Positions 35,659 to 48,053 are shown, numbered from the stretch's first letter. The stretch is 64,000 nucleotides of DNA from Lunularia cruciata (GCA_948567375.1 OX419755.1:6205001-6269000); one strand, 5' to 3'. Notes: generated by a model not told the origin, from the letters alone. A program made the numbers and translations.

Positions 35659-35874
35659 GTGATCAAGTGTGCAAAATTTCAGAGGATTGTAACATACTGG
35701 CTGGGAGATTTGAGTGACATTGTGAGGAAAAGTCAATTCTGTAGAGTGGAGATCTCATGCATGAGAAGTTTGAGATCAACAAAAAGCATGTTTGAGTGTT
35801 TAGATTCATCTTGGGAACATGGAGGGTCATCAAGAGTGGAAATTGAGATTATGCAAGGTTCCCCAAGGGTTTGA
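35659..35874 (+). CDS. Element C third leader ORF, overlapping ORF1
   Basis: 71 codons containing TYWLGDLSDIVRK and CMRSLRSTKSMFECLDSSW. It overlaps the first ~56 bases of ORF1 in a different frame (ORF1 is +1 relative to it). Element D has a 97-codon version (47145-47438). E carries a one-base insertion that joins this frame to ORF1. Whether it is translated is unknown. Confidence 0.3.
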   Translation: MIKCAKFQRIVTYWLGDLSDIVRKSQFCRVEISCMRSLRSTKSMFECLDSSWEHGGSSRVEIEIMQGSPRV

Positions 35875-36290
35875 GGTGATTGTAAGGGTGGATTCGAGGA
35901 AAAGAGAGTTTACAATAGAATTTGAAGAGTGTTGAGAGGATCCAAAAACCTACACCACTTGGAGGAAAGAGTGAATCTAAGTGCTTTCTATGTAGATAGA
36001 AGGGACATAAGGCAAGTTCATGTCCATTGACCTTTGAGAGCAAGAGATTGAGGGAAAGGAGAGGCTTACTTGACTTGGGTTTGCATGTTGGACCTTCTTC
36101 ACCAAGATTGGGAGGGAGAAGATCTAAGACCAAGGAGTTGTGTGAGGTTTGTGGATTTGAAAGGCTTCCAAAAGGACATGAGTGTAGTGGAGTAAAAGCA
36201 CTTTTGGAAACTTTGGTGAAGGATCTTGGAGAGAGTCAAAGTACAGCTACAGAAATACTACCACCTTCATCAGCTAGTTCTCAAGATTAG
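35819..36290 (+). pseudogene. Element C ORF1, zinc-knuckle protein upstream of gag
   Basis: ATG 35819 (MEGHQEWKLRLCKV) to TAG 36288-36290. The family length is 157 codons. Order: N-terminal strand-rich region, CCHC knuckle at about residues 60-73, an Arg/Lys-rich linker (LRERRGLLDL), a second Cys/His cluster CEVCGFERLPKGHEC near residues 107-121, and a Ser/Thr-rich tail. This copy has a 2-bp deletion near 35928 and a TAG at 35997-35999 inside the knuckle. It is followed by a 236-bp spacer and then gag. No counterpart in the standard gag-pol layout comes to mind, and the knuckle suggests RNA or DNA binding. Confidence 0.75.
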
Positions 36291-36526
36291 TGATGGAGAT
36301 AATCTTTCAACTTATGGATAAACTATCCATGAGGGTTCGATTAATATGCACTCTAGGATTTGATGTTGCTATAGAAATCTTGGAGCAACCTGAAACTTTT
36401 ATGTTCCCTAGGGTGGATTATTCTCAAATGGTGTTAGTCATGTATATACTCTATTAGTTATAGAGTGAGAGAAAAGAAAAGAGAAAAAGAAAAATTGAGA
36501 AAAAAGAAAGATAGTGAGAGGTTAAG

Positions 36527-39500
36527 ATGGGGAAACTTCCGGTTTTCTTTGGCAAGGATGGAGAAGATGTGGAGGCCTTTGTGAGAGACTTCAAGAGAAC
36601 TTGCATAGGAAAAAATGAGAGGAGGAAGAATGAGTGGGCCTCATTATTACCAGATTTCTTTGAGGATGCATTACTTACATGGTATGAGTCAGAATACCAA
36701 AAGAGAGAGAGGAGAGATGGGGAAGAGGAGTCTTGGAAGACTTTGACTTTAGCACTCATTGGGAACTTTCTTCCTAATGAGAGTTATGAGAGATTGATGA
36801 GTGAGGTTACATTTCTCAAGCAAGGAGATGGAGAGAAAGTGAGAGTCTATGTGGAAAGAGTGGAAAAGTTAGAGTCCAGATTTTGCACAGTGTTGAGGAA
36901 GGGTGGAGATGATGTGGAGACTACAATGATTGGCATAGGGGCCATGCTCACCAAGAATTTTGTGGGAGGGTTGAGACCACAAATTAGAAGCAAAGTGATA
37001 TGAGAAACCTTCTTCCAAGGTTGAAGCTATCAAGATCGCAATTCGTATGGAGGAGAGTTTGGAAGGGGATGAGAGTGATTTGGTGGTGAAGGAGGTTGTG
37101 CATCCTCCTCAAGGCTACAAGTATGGTGAAACTTCTGATACTTTGGTGACAAGGGTTGCACCACAAGTAGTAGTTGCTCCAGTTCTTGCATCTCCACCAA
37201 AAGATCCACTTGAATCCATCACCGAACAACTTGTGGATCTCAAGATCGATGTGGTGCAACTATGGGAGAAGAGAGAGGTGGATCAGAATGTAGGGAGAGG
37301 GCCTAGGAGTTATGGAAACTATCCATATAGAGGAGGCCAACCAGCCAACAATTTCAATGATAGAAATTGTTTTGGTTGTGGAGGAAGAGGCCATATCCAA
37401 AGGAATTGCCCAAATTCCACTTACCATGGAGGAAGGGGTTATGAGGGAGCCAATAGAGGGAAAGAGGGAGGTAGTGAAACCCAAGTGGTTCCTAATCCTA
37501 ACAAAGGTAAGGGGATAGCATCCATGGATGTGGTTGAGAGCAAGTATGAGAAGGGAGAGTGCTCAAACTCCAAGGGTCTTAATTTGGAGCTTTTGGCACA
37601 AGAGAAGAAGAGAGCTCGTTTTGCAAAAGATGTTCACTCTTCTCAATGATTTACTTCAAGCAAGGATACTCCTATGTCTACTAGGAGCACTCGCACCTCA
37701 ACACCATCAACAACAAAGACTCCAAGGAAGAAGTTGGAGATGGAGGATTTCTTGATTTCAAACCAACAATGGAACTACAATGTGTTGGATGATGTTGGTA
37801 GTCACAAGGCTAACATCATAGTGGGCCAATTGATTGCTTTGAACCCTACCTTGAGAAAAGAGCTTAGAGGTGGTTTGATTTCTACAAGGAGCAAGAGGAA
37901 GAAGAAGGCAAAAGTTCCAGTATCAATGGGGGTGGTAGATGCCAAGCCAGCACCATGGGAGGCTTGTGAATATGCCTCCAAGATTGATGTGAGAGTGAAT
38001 GGTCACAACATCAAGGATGCATTGGTTGATGGAGGATCAACAGTAAATGCCATGTAAGAAAGGTTGATGAAGAAGTTGGGTATGATACACTCAAGACCTT
38101 CAACATTTGTGGTGAGCATGGCAAACAAGCAACAAGTTAGACCAGTAGGGGTGATGGATAAAGTGGTAGTTTCAGTTATGGGAGTTCAAAATCTCATGAC
38201 TTTCCAAGTCTTGAAGGATTCAAGCTATGACTTACTTCTTGGGAGGCCATGGTTGAGAGCAGCACACACAACTGATCGATGGCACAAAGGGTACTTGAGG
38301 ATTGGGCTATCAAACCATAGAGTCATTGTTCCTAAGACTAACACCACCAACACTTCACATTCAGATACACCATCTTCTGATTATTGGGAATCAGATTCTG
38401 AAGAAGGAGCTTCAGGTGTGGACACAAGCATGGAAGAGGAGACTTCCACGGAGGAGGATGAATCTGAATCTGATTCAAATGTGTATCCCTTGTGTGCTAT
38501 GGATTTTTCACCTAAGCCAGAGGTTTTGAAGGACCCAGATAAATCACCATTGACACTTAAGGAGGTAGAGAGAAGGTTAGCTACCCTCAAGTATGGCCCA
38601 AATGTTACCAAGGAGGAGAAGGTGAGATTTGAGGAGATTTTCCGCAAGTTCATCCATGTGTTTGCTTTTAGTTACAAGGATTTGAAGGAAGTCACCTTGG
38701 AGGAGCACAAGATAGAGGTGGAGTCACATGCAAGACCAATCCGCCAAAAGCAATGTCGCATTAGCCCACCAATATCTTTGGTTGTGAAGGAGGAGATTGA
38801 TAAGCTCAAGGAGGTTGGATTTATCTTTGAGGTGGAGAATTTAGAATGGGTGTCTCCAATTGTCATTGTGAAGAAAAAGAATGGCAAGCTTCGGGTATGT
38901 GTGGATTACAAGAAGCTCAATGCTGTTACCAAGAAGGACTACTACCCATTGCCATTCATTGATGAGATCTTGGAGGAGGTTGTAGGTCATGAGAGGTACA
39001 GTTTTGGAGATGGTTATAGTGGATATAACCAAATCAAGATTGCACCAAAGCATCAACAACTCACCACACCTTGGGGAACTTACGCTTTCAAGGTCATGCC
39101 TTTTGGGCTTTGCAATGCTCCAGCCACATTCCAACGGTTCATGAACAAGGTATTTGAACCTTTCATTGGGAAATTTGTGAGAGACTTCATTGATGACTTT
39201 TGTGTCTATGGGAGCAAGGAAGAGCACTTTGAGCACCTAATCAAAGTCTTGCAACGCTTGGATGAGGCAAATGCATCACTCAACCCAAAGAAGTGCATTT
39301 TTGGATGTGAAGAAGGTCTACTTTTGGGGCACATCATCTCCAAGGATGGAATAGCAGTTGATCTTGAGAAGGTGAGGAAAATCTCAGACCTTCCATTCCC
39401 TTCAAGCTTGATAAAGTTATGCCAATTCTTGGGGATGGTTGGATACTATAGGAGGTTCATCTTCTCATTTTCCAACAAGGCTTATGCATTGACCATCTAC

Positions 39501-40956
39501 ATGAAGAAGGGTGTAGATTACATGGTGATTTTGGAGGACAAGGAGGCTCTCAAAGCTTTTGAGGAGCTCAAGCAATCCCTTGTTGTAGCTCCAATTCTTG
39601 CTAAACCTGATTGGAGTAAGCCTTTCATCCTCTACACTGATGCTTCTAATGTAGCTATAAGATGCACTCTTAGTCAATAAGACCAAGATGGGCATGATCA
39701 TCCAATAGCTTATGCTAGTAGGCAGATGGTTTCAGCAGAGAAGAACTACTCTGTCACGGAGAGAGAAGGGTTGGCAGTGATCTTTGGTCTTAAGAAGTTT
39801 AGACACTACTTGATTGGAGGGAAAGCCAGCATTGTCACGGATCACAAGGCTTTGAAGTACATCTTCAACAAGCCTAATGTTGAAGGGAGACTAGCAAGAT
39901 GGATGATACTCTTGTCTGAGTATGACTACACCATTGAGGATAGGCCAAGAAAGAAACATGCAAATGCTGATTTGTTATCTAGAACATATGATCATGATGG
40001 AGATGAGCCAGTGGATGATTCCTTCTCGGATGAGGAGCTCATGACAATCTCAGTCACTCAAGAGGTTCCAATGGAGTACAAGGAGATTGTGGACTTTGTG
40101 ACAAGAGGTAACTCTCCAGAAGGGATGCATGCTAGGGAGAGGAAGGCCCTTGCAGCAAGATCTAGACCTTACACAATAGTGGAGGATATTCCTTTTCACC
40201 AAGGAGCAGATGGTCTACTTCAAAGAGCAGTGGGTAAGGAAGAGTCTATCCTACTCATAAAGGAGTTTCATGAAGGTTTAGTATGTGGAGGACACTTTGC
40301 AAGAAAGGTGACTGCTTTCAAGATTCTAGATGCAGGTTACCATTGGAGAGGGATTTTCAAGGATTGTCTTGATTATTGCAAAACTTGTCATGTTTGTCAA
40401 GCTTTTGCTAGAAAGTCTACATCCACTCCACCACTTAGATCAATTCCATTGCTAGGACCTTTTGAGAAATGTGGAATTGATTTTGTAGGACCTCTCAATA
40501 GAACCCCAAGGAACAATCGGTACATTGTGGTAGTTACTGATTACCTTACCAAGTGGGTTGAGGCTAGACCATTGAGGGACAAGAATGAAGATGAAGTGGG
40601 TAGATTTCTTTATGAACGCATTATCACTAGGTTTGGATGCCCTTTGGAGTTGGTTTCTGATAGAGGAGGAGCGTTTACAAGAAGCATTACTACAGCCATG
40701 CTATGACATTTCTCTATCACACATAGAGTAACTACATCCTATAAGCCAAATTCCAATGGCTTGGCAGAGAGAACCAATCAGACCTTGTGCATGATGTTGG
40801 CCAAAGATGCAGAAATGGAGGGGGCTTAACATCATTGGGACAAGAGTATTCATGCAGTTTTGTGGGAGTATAGGACAACCATGAAGACTTCCACCAGATA
40901 TTCTCCATTTCAATTGGTGTATGGTATTGAGTATACCTTACCTATTCACTTTGATC
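36527..40956 (+). pseudogene. Element C gag-pol, first part (continues at 48752)
   Basis: MGKLPVFFGKDGEDVEAF opens a capsid-type gag. The CFGCGGRGHIQRNC knuckle is at 37368-37409. The protease site VDGGSTVNAM is at about 38025-38053. RT includes DYYPLPFIDEILEEV and FIDDFCVYG (39185-39211). RNase H has FILYTDASNVAI near 39627. Integrase has the HHCC domain near 40270-40400, GIDFVGP near 40470 (preceding Trp changed to Cys) and SDRGG near 40660. Gag and pol lie in one frame in the family. Lesions: a 2-bp deletion near 36990 and stops at 37647-37649, 38055-38057, 39678-39680, 40704-40706 and about 40828. RT lacks 9 bp (TTPWG rather than TTFTTPWG). Element D interrupts it after IHFD. Confidence 0.95.
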
Positions 40957-41626
40957 TGTGAGCCGGCCTGTCTCCTACTCAGGATGAACCTGTGATGGCT
41001 ATTATGGTAGCGCATTATGGACTAAGAAGGCAAGGAACCCAAACTCCATCATACTCCTCCAAGGCTAACACTCCAAGACTCAAGACATTGATCACTAGAG
41101 AACTCAATGAGAGAGAGATAGTTGCATATGAAAGGATGATCAGTACCTCCTCACCCCTTGTTTATATACTTGTGAAATAGTTACATACCAAAGTTACTAA
41201 TTACCGTAGTAACTCAAGTTACTAGACTAAAAGTCAAGTAAAGTCAAAAAGTAGAAAGGAATATCTATTCACATGGGCATATTCCCCTAAGCATGTGGTC
41301 TTATCTTGACCCAACCACTAAGTCAAGGATTCCTTCACATGGGCTATTCTTGGAATAAAGAAGAATCCAAAACAAAAAGGTTTGCGGGCCCAAGAGTTCT
41401 CAACTCTTTCCTCAAAGCCAAACACCTAGGAATAATACCAAGTCAACACACTAAAATCCAAAATAGTGGTGCTCATCTTTTCTACTTCCTCTAAAGTAAG
41501 GTCCACTCTATCTTAGCCATGACTAATATAGAACCATCCTTTATCTCTATAAATAATATCTCTTAAGTACTTGTAATACTAAGCCAAATATCACAATACC
41601 ACACACATGCACAAATGGGTGTTACA
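40957..41626 (-). repeat. Element D 3' LTR
   Basis: 670 bp, from TGTGAGCCGGCC to GGGTGTTACA on plus. It lacks a 20-bp segment near 41518 that its own 5' LTR keeps, so the deletion followed insertion. The antisense frame at 40992-41180 is open. Confidence 0.95.
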
Positions 41627-41637
41627 TTTACCCCCGG
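41627..41637 (-). other. Element D polypurine-type tract
   Basis: The minus strand reads CCGGGGGTAAA immediately before TGTAACACCC. The same sequence is at 49175-49185 in C. It is short and interrupted by T, yet constant in the intact copies. Confidence 0.7.
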
Positions 41638-41674
41638 ACTAAGTTTTCACTTTGTCCTCAAAGTGAAGATCTCT

Positions 41675-44600
41675 CTACCTTCTATGGTACATCTTCAACT
41701 TATCATGGTTAATCCTATCAAAGTGTCTTCCTCCCAACTCCTTGAGATCATAGGTGTAATTGCCCCACACCTTCTCCACTATGAAAGGTCCAAAGTACTT
41801 AGGTAAAAACTTCTTTTGCACTCTCTTGAATCGAATGGAATCAAACAACATTACCCAATCACCTTCTTTGAAAGGCTCCACCTTCTTCTTGCCTTGCCTC
41901 TTATCATAGCTCTCCTTTTGTTTCCTTTGGGCTTGCTCCACTCAAACCATAGCAACTGCTCTTGCCTCTTCCAACTCCATGAGTTGTTCCTTCCTTGACT
42001 TCTCTGCATCACCTCCTTGTGCTTTCTTCAATCTCCTATGAATGCTTTGGAAGGTAGGAAGATCAAAGTGAATAGGTAAGGTAGACTCAATACCATACAC
42101 CAATTGAAATGGAGAATATCCGGTGGAAGTCTTCATGGTTGTCCTATACTCCCACAAAACTGCATGAATCCTCTTGTCCCAATGATGTTTAGCTCCCTCC
42201 ATTTCTGCATCTTTGGCCAACATCATGCACAAGGTCTGATTGGTTCTCTCTGCCAAGCCATTGGAATTTGGCTTATAGGATGTAGTTACTCTATGTGTGA
42301 TAGAGAAATGTCGTAGCATGGCTGTAGTAATGCTTCCTGTAAACTCTCCTCCTCTATCAGAAACCAACTCCAAAGGGCATCCAAACCTAGTGATAATGCG
42401 TTCATAAAGAAATCTACCCACTTCATCTTCATTCTTGTCCCTCAATGGTCTAGCCTCAACCCACTTGGTAAGGTAATCAGTAACTACCACAATGTACCGA
42501 TTGTTCCTTGGGGTTCTATTGAGAGGACCTATAAAATCAATTCCCCATTTCTCAAAAGGTCATAGCAATGGAATTGATCTAAGTGGTGGAGTGGATGTAG
42601 ACTTTCTAGCAAAAGCCTCACAAACATGACAAGTTTTGCAATAATCAAGACAATCCTTGAAAATCCCTCTCCAATGGTAACCTGCATCTAGAATCTTGAA
42701 AGCAGTCACCTTTCTTGCAAAATGTCCTCCACATACTAAACCTTCATGAAACTCCTTTATGAGTAGGATAGACTCTTCCTTACCCACTGCTCTTTGAAGT
42801 AGACCATCTGCTCCTTGGTGAAAAAGAATATCCTCCACCATTGTGTAAGGTCTAGATCTTGCTGCAAGGGCCTTCCTCTCCCTAGCATGCATCCCTTCTG
42901 GATAGTTACATCTTGTCACAAAATCCACAATCTCCTTGTACTCCATTGGAACCTCTTGAGTGACTGAGATTGTCATGAGCTCCTCATCCGGGAAGGAATC
43001 ATCCATTGGCTCATCTCCATCATGATCATAGGCTCTAGATAATAAATCAGCATTTGCATGTTTCTTTCCTGGCCTATCTTCAATGGTGTACTCATACTCA
43101 GACAAGAGTATCATCCACCTTGCTAGTCTCCCTTCAACATTAGGCTTGTTGAAGATGTACTTCAAAGCCTTGTGATCCATGACAATGCTGGCTTTCCCTC
43201 CAATCAAGTAGTGTCTAAACTTCTTGAGACCAAAGATCACTGTCAACCCTTCTCTCTCCGTGACAGAGTAGTTCTTCTCTGCTGAAACCATCTGCCTACT
43301 AGCATAAGCTATTGGATGATCATGTCCATCTTGGTCTAATTGACTAAGAGTGCATCCTATAGCTACATTAGAAGCATCAGTGTAGAGGATGAAAGGCTTA
43401 CTCCAATCAGGTTTAGCAAGAATTGGAGCTACAACAAGGGATTGCTTGAGCTCCTCAAAAGCTTTGAGAGCCTCCTTGTCCTCCAAAATCACCATGTAAT
43501 CTACACCCTTCTTCATGTAGATGGTCAATGCATAAGCCTTGTTGGAAAATGAGAAGATGAACCTCCTATAGTATCCAACCATCCCCAAGAATTGGCGTAA
43601 CTTTGTCAAGCTTGAAGGGAATGGAAGGTCTGAGATTTTCCTCACCTTCTCAAGATCAACTGCTATTCCATCCTTGGAGATGATGTGCCCCAAAAGTAGA
43701 CCTTCTTCACATCCAAAAATGAACTTCTCTAGGTTGAGTGATGCATTTGCCTCATCCAAGCGTTGCAAGACTTTGATTAGGTGTTCAAAGTGCTCCTCCT
43801 TGCTCCCATAGACACAAAATTCATCAATGAAGTCTCTCACAAATTTCCCAATGAAAGGTTCAAATACCTTGTTCATGAACCGTTGGAATGTGGCTGGAGC
43901 ATTGCAAAGCCCAAAAGGCATGACCTTGAAAGCATTAGTTCCCCAAGGTGTGGTAAACATGGTGAGTTATTGATGCTCTGGTGCAATCTTGATTTGGTTG
44001 TATCCACTATAACCATCTCCAAAATTGTACCTCTCATGACCTGCAACCTCCTCCAAGATCTCATCAATGAATGGCAATGGGTAGTAGTCCTTCTTGGTAA
44101 CAGCATTGAGTTTCTTGTAATCCACACATACCCAAAGTTTGCCATTCTTTTTCTTCACAATGACAATTGGAGACACCCATTCTGAATTCTCCACCTCAAA
44201 GATAAATCCAGCCTCCTTGAGCTTATCAATCTCCTCCTTCACAACCAAAGATATTGGTGGGCTAATGCGACGTTGCTTTTGGCGGGTTGGTCTTGCATGT
44301 GACTCCACCTTTATCTTGTGCTCCTCCAAGGTGACTTCCTTCAAATCCTTGTAACTAAAAGCAAACACATGGATGAACTTGCGGAAAATCTCCTCAAATC
44401 TCACATTCTCCTCCTTGGTAACATTTGGACCATACTTGAGGGTAGATAACCTTCTCTCTACCTCCTCAAGTGTCAATGGTGATTTATCAGGGACCTTCAA
44501 AACCTCTGGCTTAGGTGCAAAATCCATAGCACACAAGGGATACACATCTGAATCAGATTCAGAATCATCCTCCTCCGTGGAAGTCTCCTCTTCTATGCTT

Positions 44601-46502
44601 GTGTCCACACCTGAAGCTCCTTCTTCAAAATCTGATTCCCAATAATCAGAAGATGGGGTATCTAAATGTGAAGTGTTGGTGGTGTTAGTCACAGGAACAG
44701 TGACTCTATGGTTTGATGGCCCAATCCTCAAGTACCCTTTGTGCCATCGATCAGTTGTGCGTGCTGCTCTCAACCATGGCCTCCCAAGAAGTAAGTCATA
44801 GCTTGAATCCTTCAAGACTTGGAAAGTCATGAGATTTTGAACTCCCATAATTGAAACTACCACCTTATCCATCACCCCTACTGGTTGGACTTGTTGCTTG
44901 TTTGCCATGCTCACCTCAAATGTTGAAGGTCTTGAGGGTATCATACCCAACTTCTTCATCAACCTTTCAGACATGGCATTCACTAGCTGATCCTCCATCA
45001 ACCAATGCATCCTTGATGTTGTGACCATTCACTCTCACATCAATCTTGGAGGCATATTCACAAGCCTCCCATGGTGCTGGCTTGGCATCCACCACCCCCA
45101 TTGATACTGGAACTTTTGCCTTCTTCTTCTTCTTGCTCCTTGTAGAACTCAAACCACCTCTAAGCTCCTTTCTCAAGGTAGGGTTCAAAGCAATTAATTG
45201 GGCCAACTGTGATGTTAGCCTTGTGACTACCAACATCCTCCAACACATTGTAGTTCCATTGTTGCTTTGAGATCAAGAAGTCCTCCATCCCCAACTTCTT
45301 CCTTGGATTCTTTGTTGTTGATGGTGTTGAGGTGCGAGTGCTGCTAGTAGACATAAGAGTATCCTTGCTTGAAGTAAATCCTTGAGAAGAGTGAACATCC
45401 TCTGCAAAACGAGCTCTCTTCTTCTCTTGTGCCAAAAGCTCCAAATTAAGACCCTTGGAGTTTGAGCACTCTCCCTTCTCATACTTGCTCTCAACCACAT
45501 CAATGGATGCTATCCCCTTACCTTTGTTGGGATTAGGAGCCACTTGGGTTTCACTACCTCCCTCTTTCCCTCTATTGGCTCCCTCATAACCCCTTCCTCC
45601 ATGGTAAGTGGAATTTGGGCAATTCCTTTGGATATGGCCTCTTCCTCCACAACCAAAACAATTTCTATCATTGAAATTGTTGGCTGGTTGGCCTCCTCTA
45701 TATGGATAGTTTCCATAACTCCTAGGCCCTCTCCCTACGTTCTGATCTACCTCTCTCTTCTCCCATTGTTGCACCACATTGATCTTGAGATCCGCAAGTT
45801 GTTCTATGATGGTTTGGAGTGGATCTTTTGGTGGAGGTGCAAGAACTGGAGCAACTACTACTTGTGGTGCAACCCTTGTCACCAAAGTATCAGAATTTCC
45901 ACCATACTTGTAGCCTTGAGGAGGATGCACAACCTCCTTCACCACCAAATCACTCTCATCCCCTTCCAAAATCTCCTCCATACGAATTGCGATCTTGATA
46001 GCTTCAACCTTGGAAGAAGGTTTCTCATATCTCACCTTGCTTCTAATTTGTGGTCTCAACCCTCCCACAAAATTATTGGTGAGCATGGCCCCTATGCCAA
46101 TCATTGTAGTCTCCACATCATCCCCACCCTTCCTCAACACTATGCGAAATCTGGACTCTAACTTTTCCACTCTTTCTACATAGACTCTCACTTTCTCTCC
46201 ATCTCCTTGCTTGAGAAATGTAACCTCACTCATCAATCTCTCATAACTCTCATCAGGAAGAAAGTTCTCAATGAGTGCTGAAGTCAAAGTCTCCCAAGAC
46301 TCCTCTTCCCCCTCTCTCCTCTCTCTCTTTTGGTATTCTGACTCATACCATGTAAGTGCTGCATCCTCAAAGAAATCTGGTAAAATGAGGCCCACTCATT
46401 CTTCCTCCTCTCATTGTTTCCTATGCAAGCTCTCTTGAAGTCTCTCACAAAGGCCTCCACATCTTCTCCATCCTTGCCAAAGAAAACCGGAAGTTTCCCC
46501 AT
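41675..46502 (-). pseudogene. Element D gag-pol
   Basis: ATG at 46500-46502. Domain order as in C: gag, knuckle CFGCGGRGHIQRNC near 45625-45670, protease site near 44990, RT with FIDEFCVYG (second Asp of the box changed to Glu) near 43810-43840, RNase H near 43390, integrase HHCC near 42620-42760, core GIDFIGP near 42530, SDRGGEF near 42350, SNGLAERTNQ near 42260, and the GPF/Y tail KYFGPFIVEKVWG near 41790. Frame shifts lie near 46382, 45203 and 44985. Stops are at 43967-43969, 42557-42559 (or nearby) and 41942-41944. It keeps the longer TxFTTPWG form in RT. Confidence 0.95.
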
Positions 46503-46726
46503 CTTAACCCCTCACTATCTTTCTTTTCTCTCAAATTTTTTTTTTCTCTCACTCTATTACTAATAGAGTATATACATGACTAACACCATCTGAGAATAAA
46601 CCACTCTTGGGAACACAAAAGGTTCAGGTTGCTCCAAGATTTCTATAGCAACATCAAATCCTAGAGTGCATATTAATCTAACTCTCATGGATAGTTTATC
46701 CATAAGTTGAAAGATTATCTCCATCA

Positions 46727-47200
46727 CTAATCTTGAGAACTAGTTGATGAAGGTGGAAGTATTTCTGTAGCTGTACTAAGACTCTCTCCAAGATCCTTCA
46801 CCAAAGTTTCCAAAATTGCTTTTACTCCACTACACTCATGTCCTTTTGGAAGTCCTTCAACTCCACAAACCTCACACAACTCCTTGGTCTTAGATCTTCT
46901 CCCTCCCAATCTTGGTGAAGAAGGTCCAACATGCAAACCCAAGTCAAGTAAGCCTCTCCTTTCCCTCAATCTCTTGCTCTCAAAGGTCAATGGACATGAA
47001 CTTGCCTTATGTCTCTTCTCTCCACATAGAAAGCACTTAGACTCACTCTTTCCTCCAAGTGGTGTAGGTTTTTGGATCCTCTCAATACTCTCTTCAAATT
47101 CAATTGTAAACTCTCTTTTCCTCAAATCAACCCCTACAATCACCTCAAACCCTTGGGGAACCTTGCATAATCTCAATTTCTACTCTTGATGACCCTCCAT
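46727..47200 (-). pseudogene. Element D ORF1, zinc-knuckle protein upstream of gag
   Basis: The best-preserved ORF1: 474 bp from ATG 47198-47200 to the stop at 46727, with only codon 7 changed from Trp (TGG) to TAG (47180-47182). From codon 8 the frame is open for 149 codons. The knuckle is CFLCGEKRHKASSC, with all four ligands kept. The second cluster is CEVCGVEGLPKGHEC. The C-terminus is LPPSSTSSQD. It defines the family length of 157 codons. Confidence 0.8.
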
Positions 47201-47438
47201 GTTCCCAAGATGAATCTAAACACTCAAACATGCTTTTTGTTGATCTCAAACTTCTCATGCATGAGATCTCCACTCTGCAGAATTGACCCTTCCTCACAAT
47301 GTCACTCAAATCTCCCAACCAATATGTCAAAGTCATCTGAAATTTTGCACACTTGATCACAACTTCAGGGCGTCCTCCCTGCAAAATTTCCAATCTTTTC
47401 ATTGAGCCATTTGGCCTAGACACCTTTCTATTCAGCAC
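47145..47438 (-). CDS. Element D third leader ORF overlapping ORF1
   Basis: 97 codons, the longest form of the frame seen at 35659-35874 in C. It overlaps the ORF1 start by about 56 bp in another frame. It has no ATG at its left end (an internal ATG, MKRLEILQGG, lies a few codons in). Coding status is uncertain. Confidence 0.3.
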   Translation of the reverse strand: MLNRKVSRPNGSMKRLEILQGGRPEVVIKCAKFQMTLTYWLGDLSDIVRKGQFCRVEISCMRSLRSTKSMFECLDSSWEHGGSSRVEIEIMQGSPRV

Positions 47439-47582
47439 CCATATTTCAGATTTGGTCTAAAAACCACCCCCTCACTTCAAAAACTTATTACTCCCTGCGC
47501 AAGAACGTTCTCTCTCTAATGTTTGTGGCAGTAGGTAGGATACAATGCAATGAATTTTCTTGGAAATTTTCAAGACAATTCA

Positions 47583-47816
47583 CTAAAAATTGAAGAAATG
47601 GCAGACTCTGTACAATTTTCCAGAGAGCATGCAGTTGCGGGAGCACTTTACCCTATCAACTTTCAAAAATTCTAGCCCAGTGTGCATAGAAGCTCTCACA
47701 ATAATTTCAAGTGTGCTAACTGAAAGATAACCCAAGCTATCATGTGTAGAAATCTCAAGTCCAGATCTCAAACTTGAGATTTTGCCCAAAATCACCTTAA
47801 TCCCCAAAATCTGCAA
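47583..47816 (-). CDS. Element D second leader ORF (MQILG frame)
   Basis: 77 codons, starting MQILGIKVILGKISSLRSGL and ending VCHFFNF. It is close to the 78-codon frame in E, and no domain is known. Confidence 0.3.
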   Translation of the reverse strand: MQILGIKVILGKISSLRSGLEISTHDSLGYLSVSTLEIIVRASMHTGLEFLKVDRVKCSRNCMLSGKLYRVCHFFNF

Positions 47817-47845
47817 TCCACCTCACACAATCTCTCCAATTCCTC

Positions 47846-48016
47846 TCATGTGTACAAGATGTACAAAATCACCTCAAAGACATCATAATGAAGTACAAGG
47901 TATACAAATGGATCTTGGTTCTCTAACATAAGTTCAGCCCTCTCCTCTCCTAATGTTCTCTCCAAGTGAGCTCTCATAGCCTCCTTCTGCCTAATGTAGA
48001 ATTGGACGCGGAACAT
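47846..48016 (-). CDS. Element D 56-codon leader ORF
   Basis: MFRVQFYIRQKEAMRAHLER to YILYT, uninterrupted, ATG at 48014-48016. It differs from the C and E versions by a few substitutions. Confidence 0.45.
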   Translation of the reverse strand: MFRVQFYIRQKEAMRAHLERTLGEERAELMLENQDPFVYLVLHYDVFEVILYILYT

Positions 48017-48035
48017 TATCTTGCCTTCTAGAGAG

Positions 48036-48053
48036 GTCCCGGCAATGGAACCA
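48036..48053 (-). other. Element D primer binding site (tRNA-Glu type)
   Basis: The minus strand reads TGGTTCCATTGCCGGGAC, identical to the E site and one base from TGGTTCCGTTGCCGGGAC. Confidence 0.75.

Noticed and set aside
38381-39236. Long minus-strand frames opposite element C gag-pol (also opposite D, E and A)
   Set aside because: Antisense shadows of conserved RT and protease coding, repeated in each copy because the sense strand is conserved.
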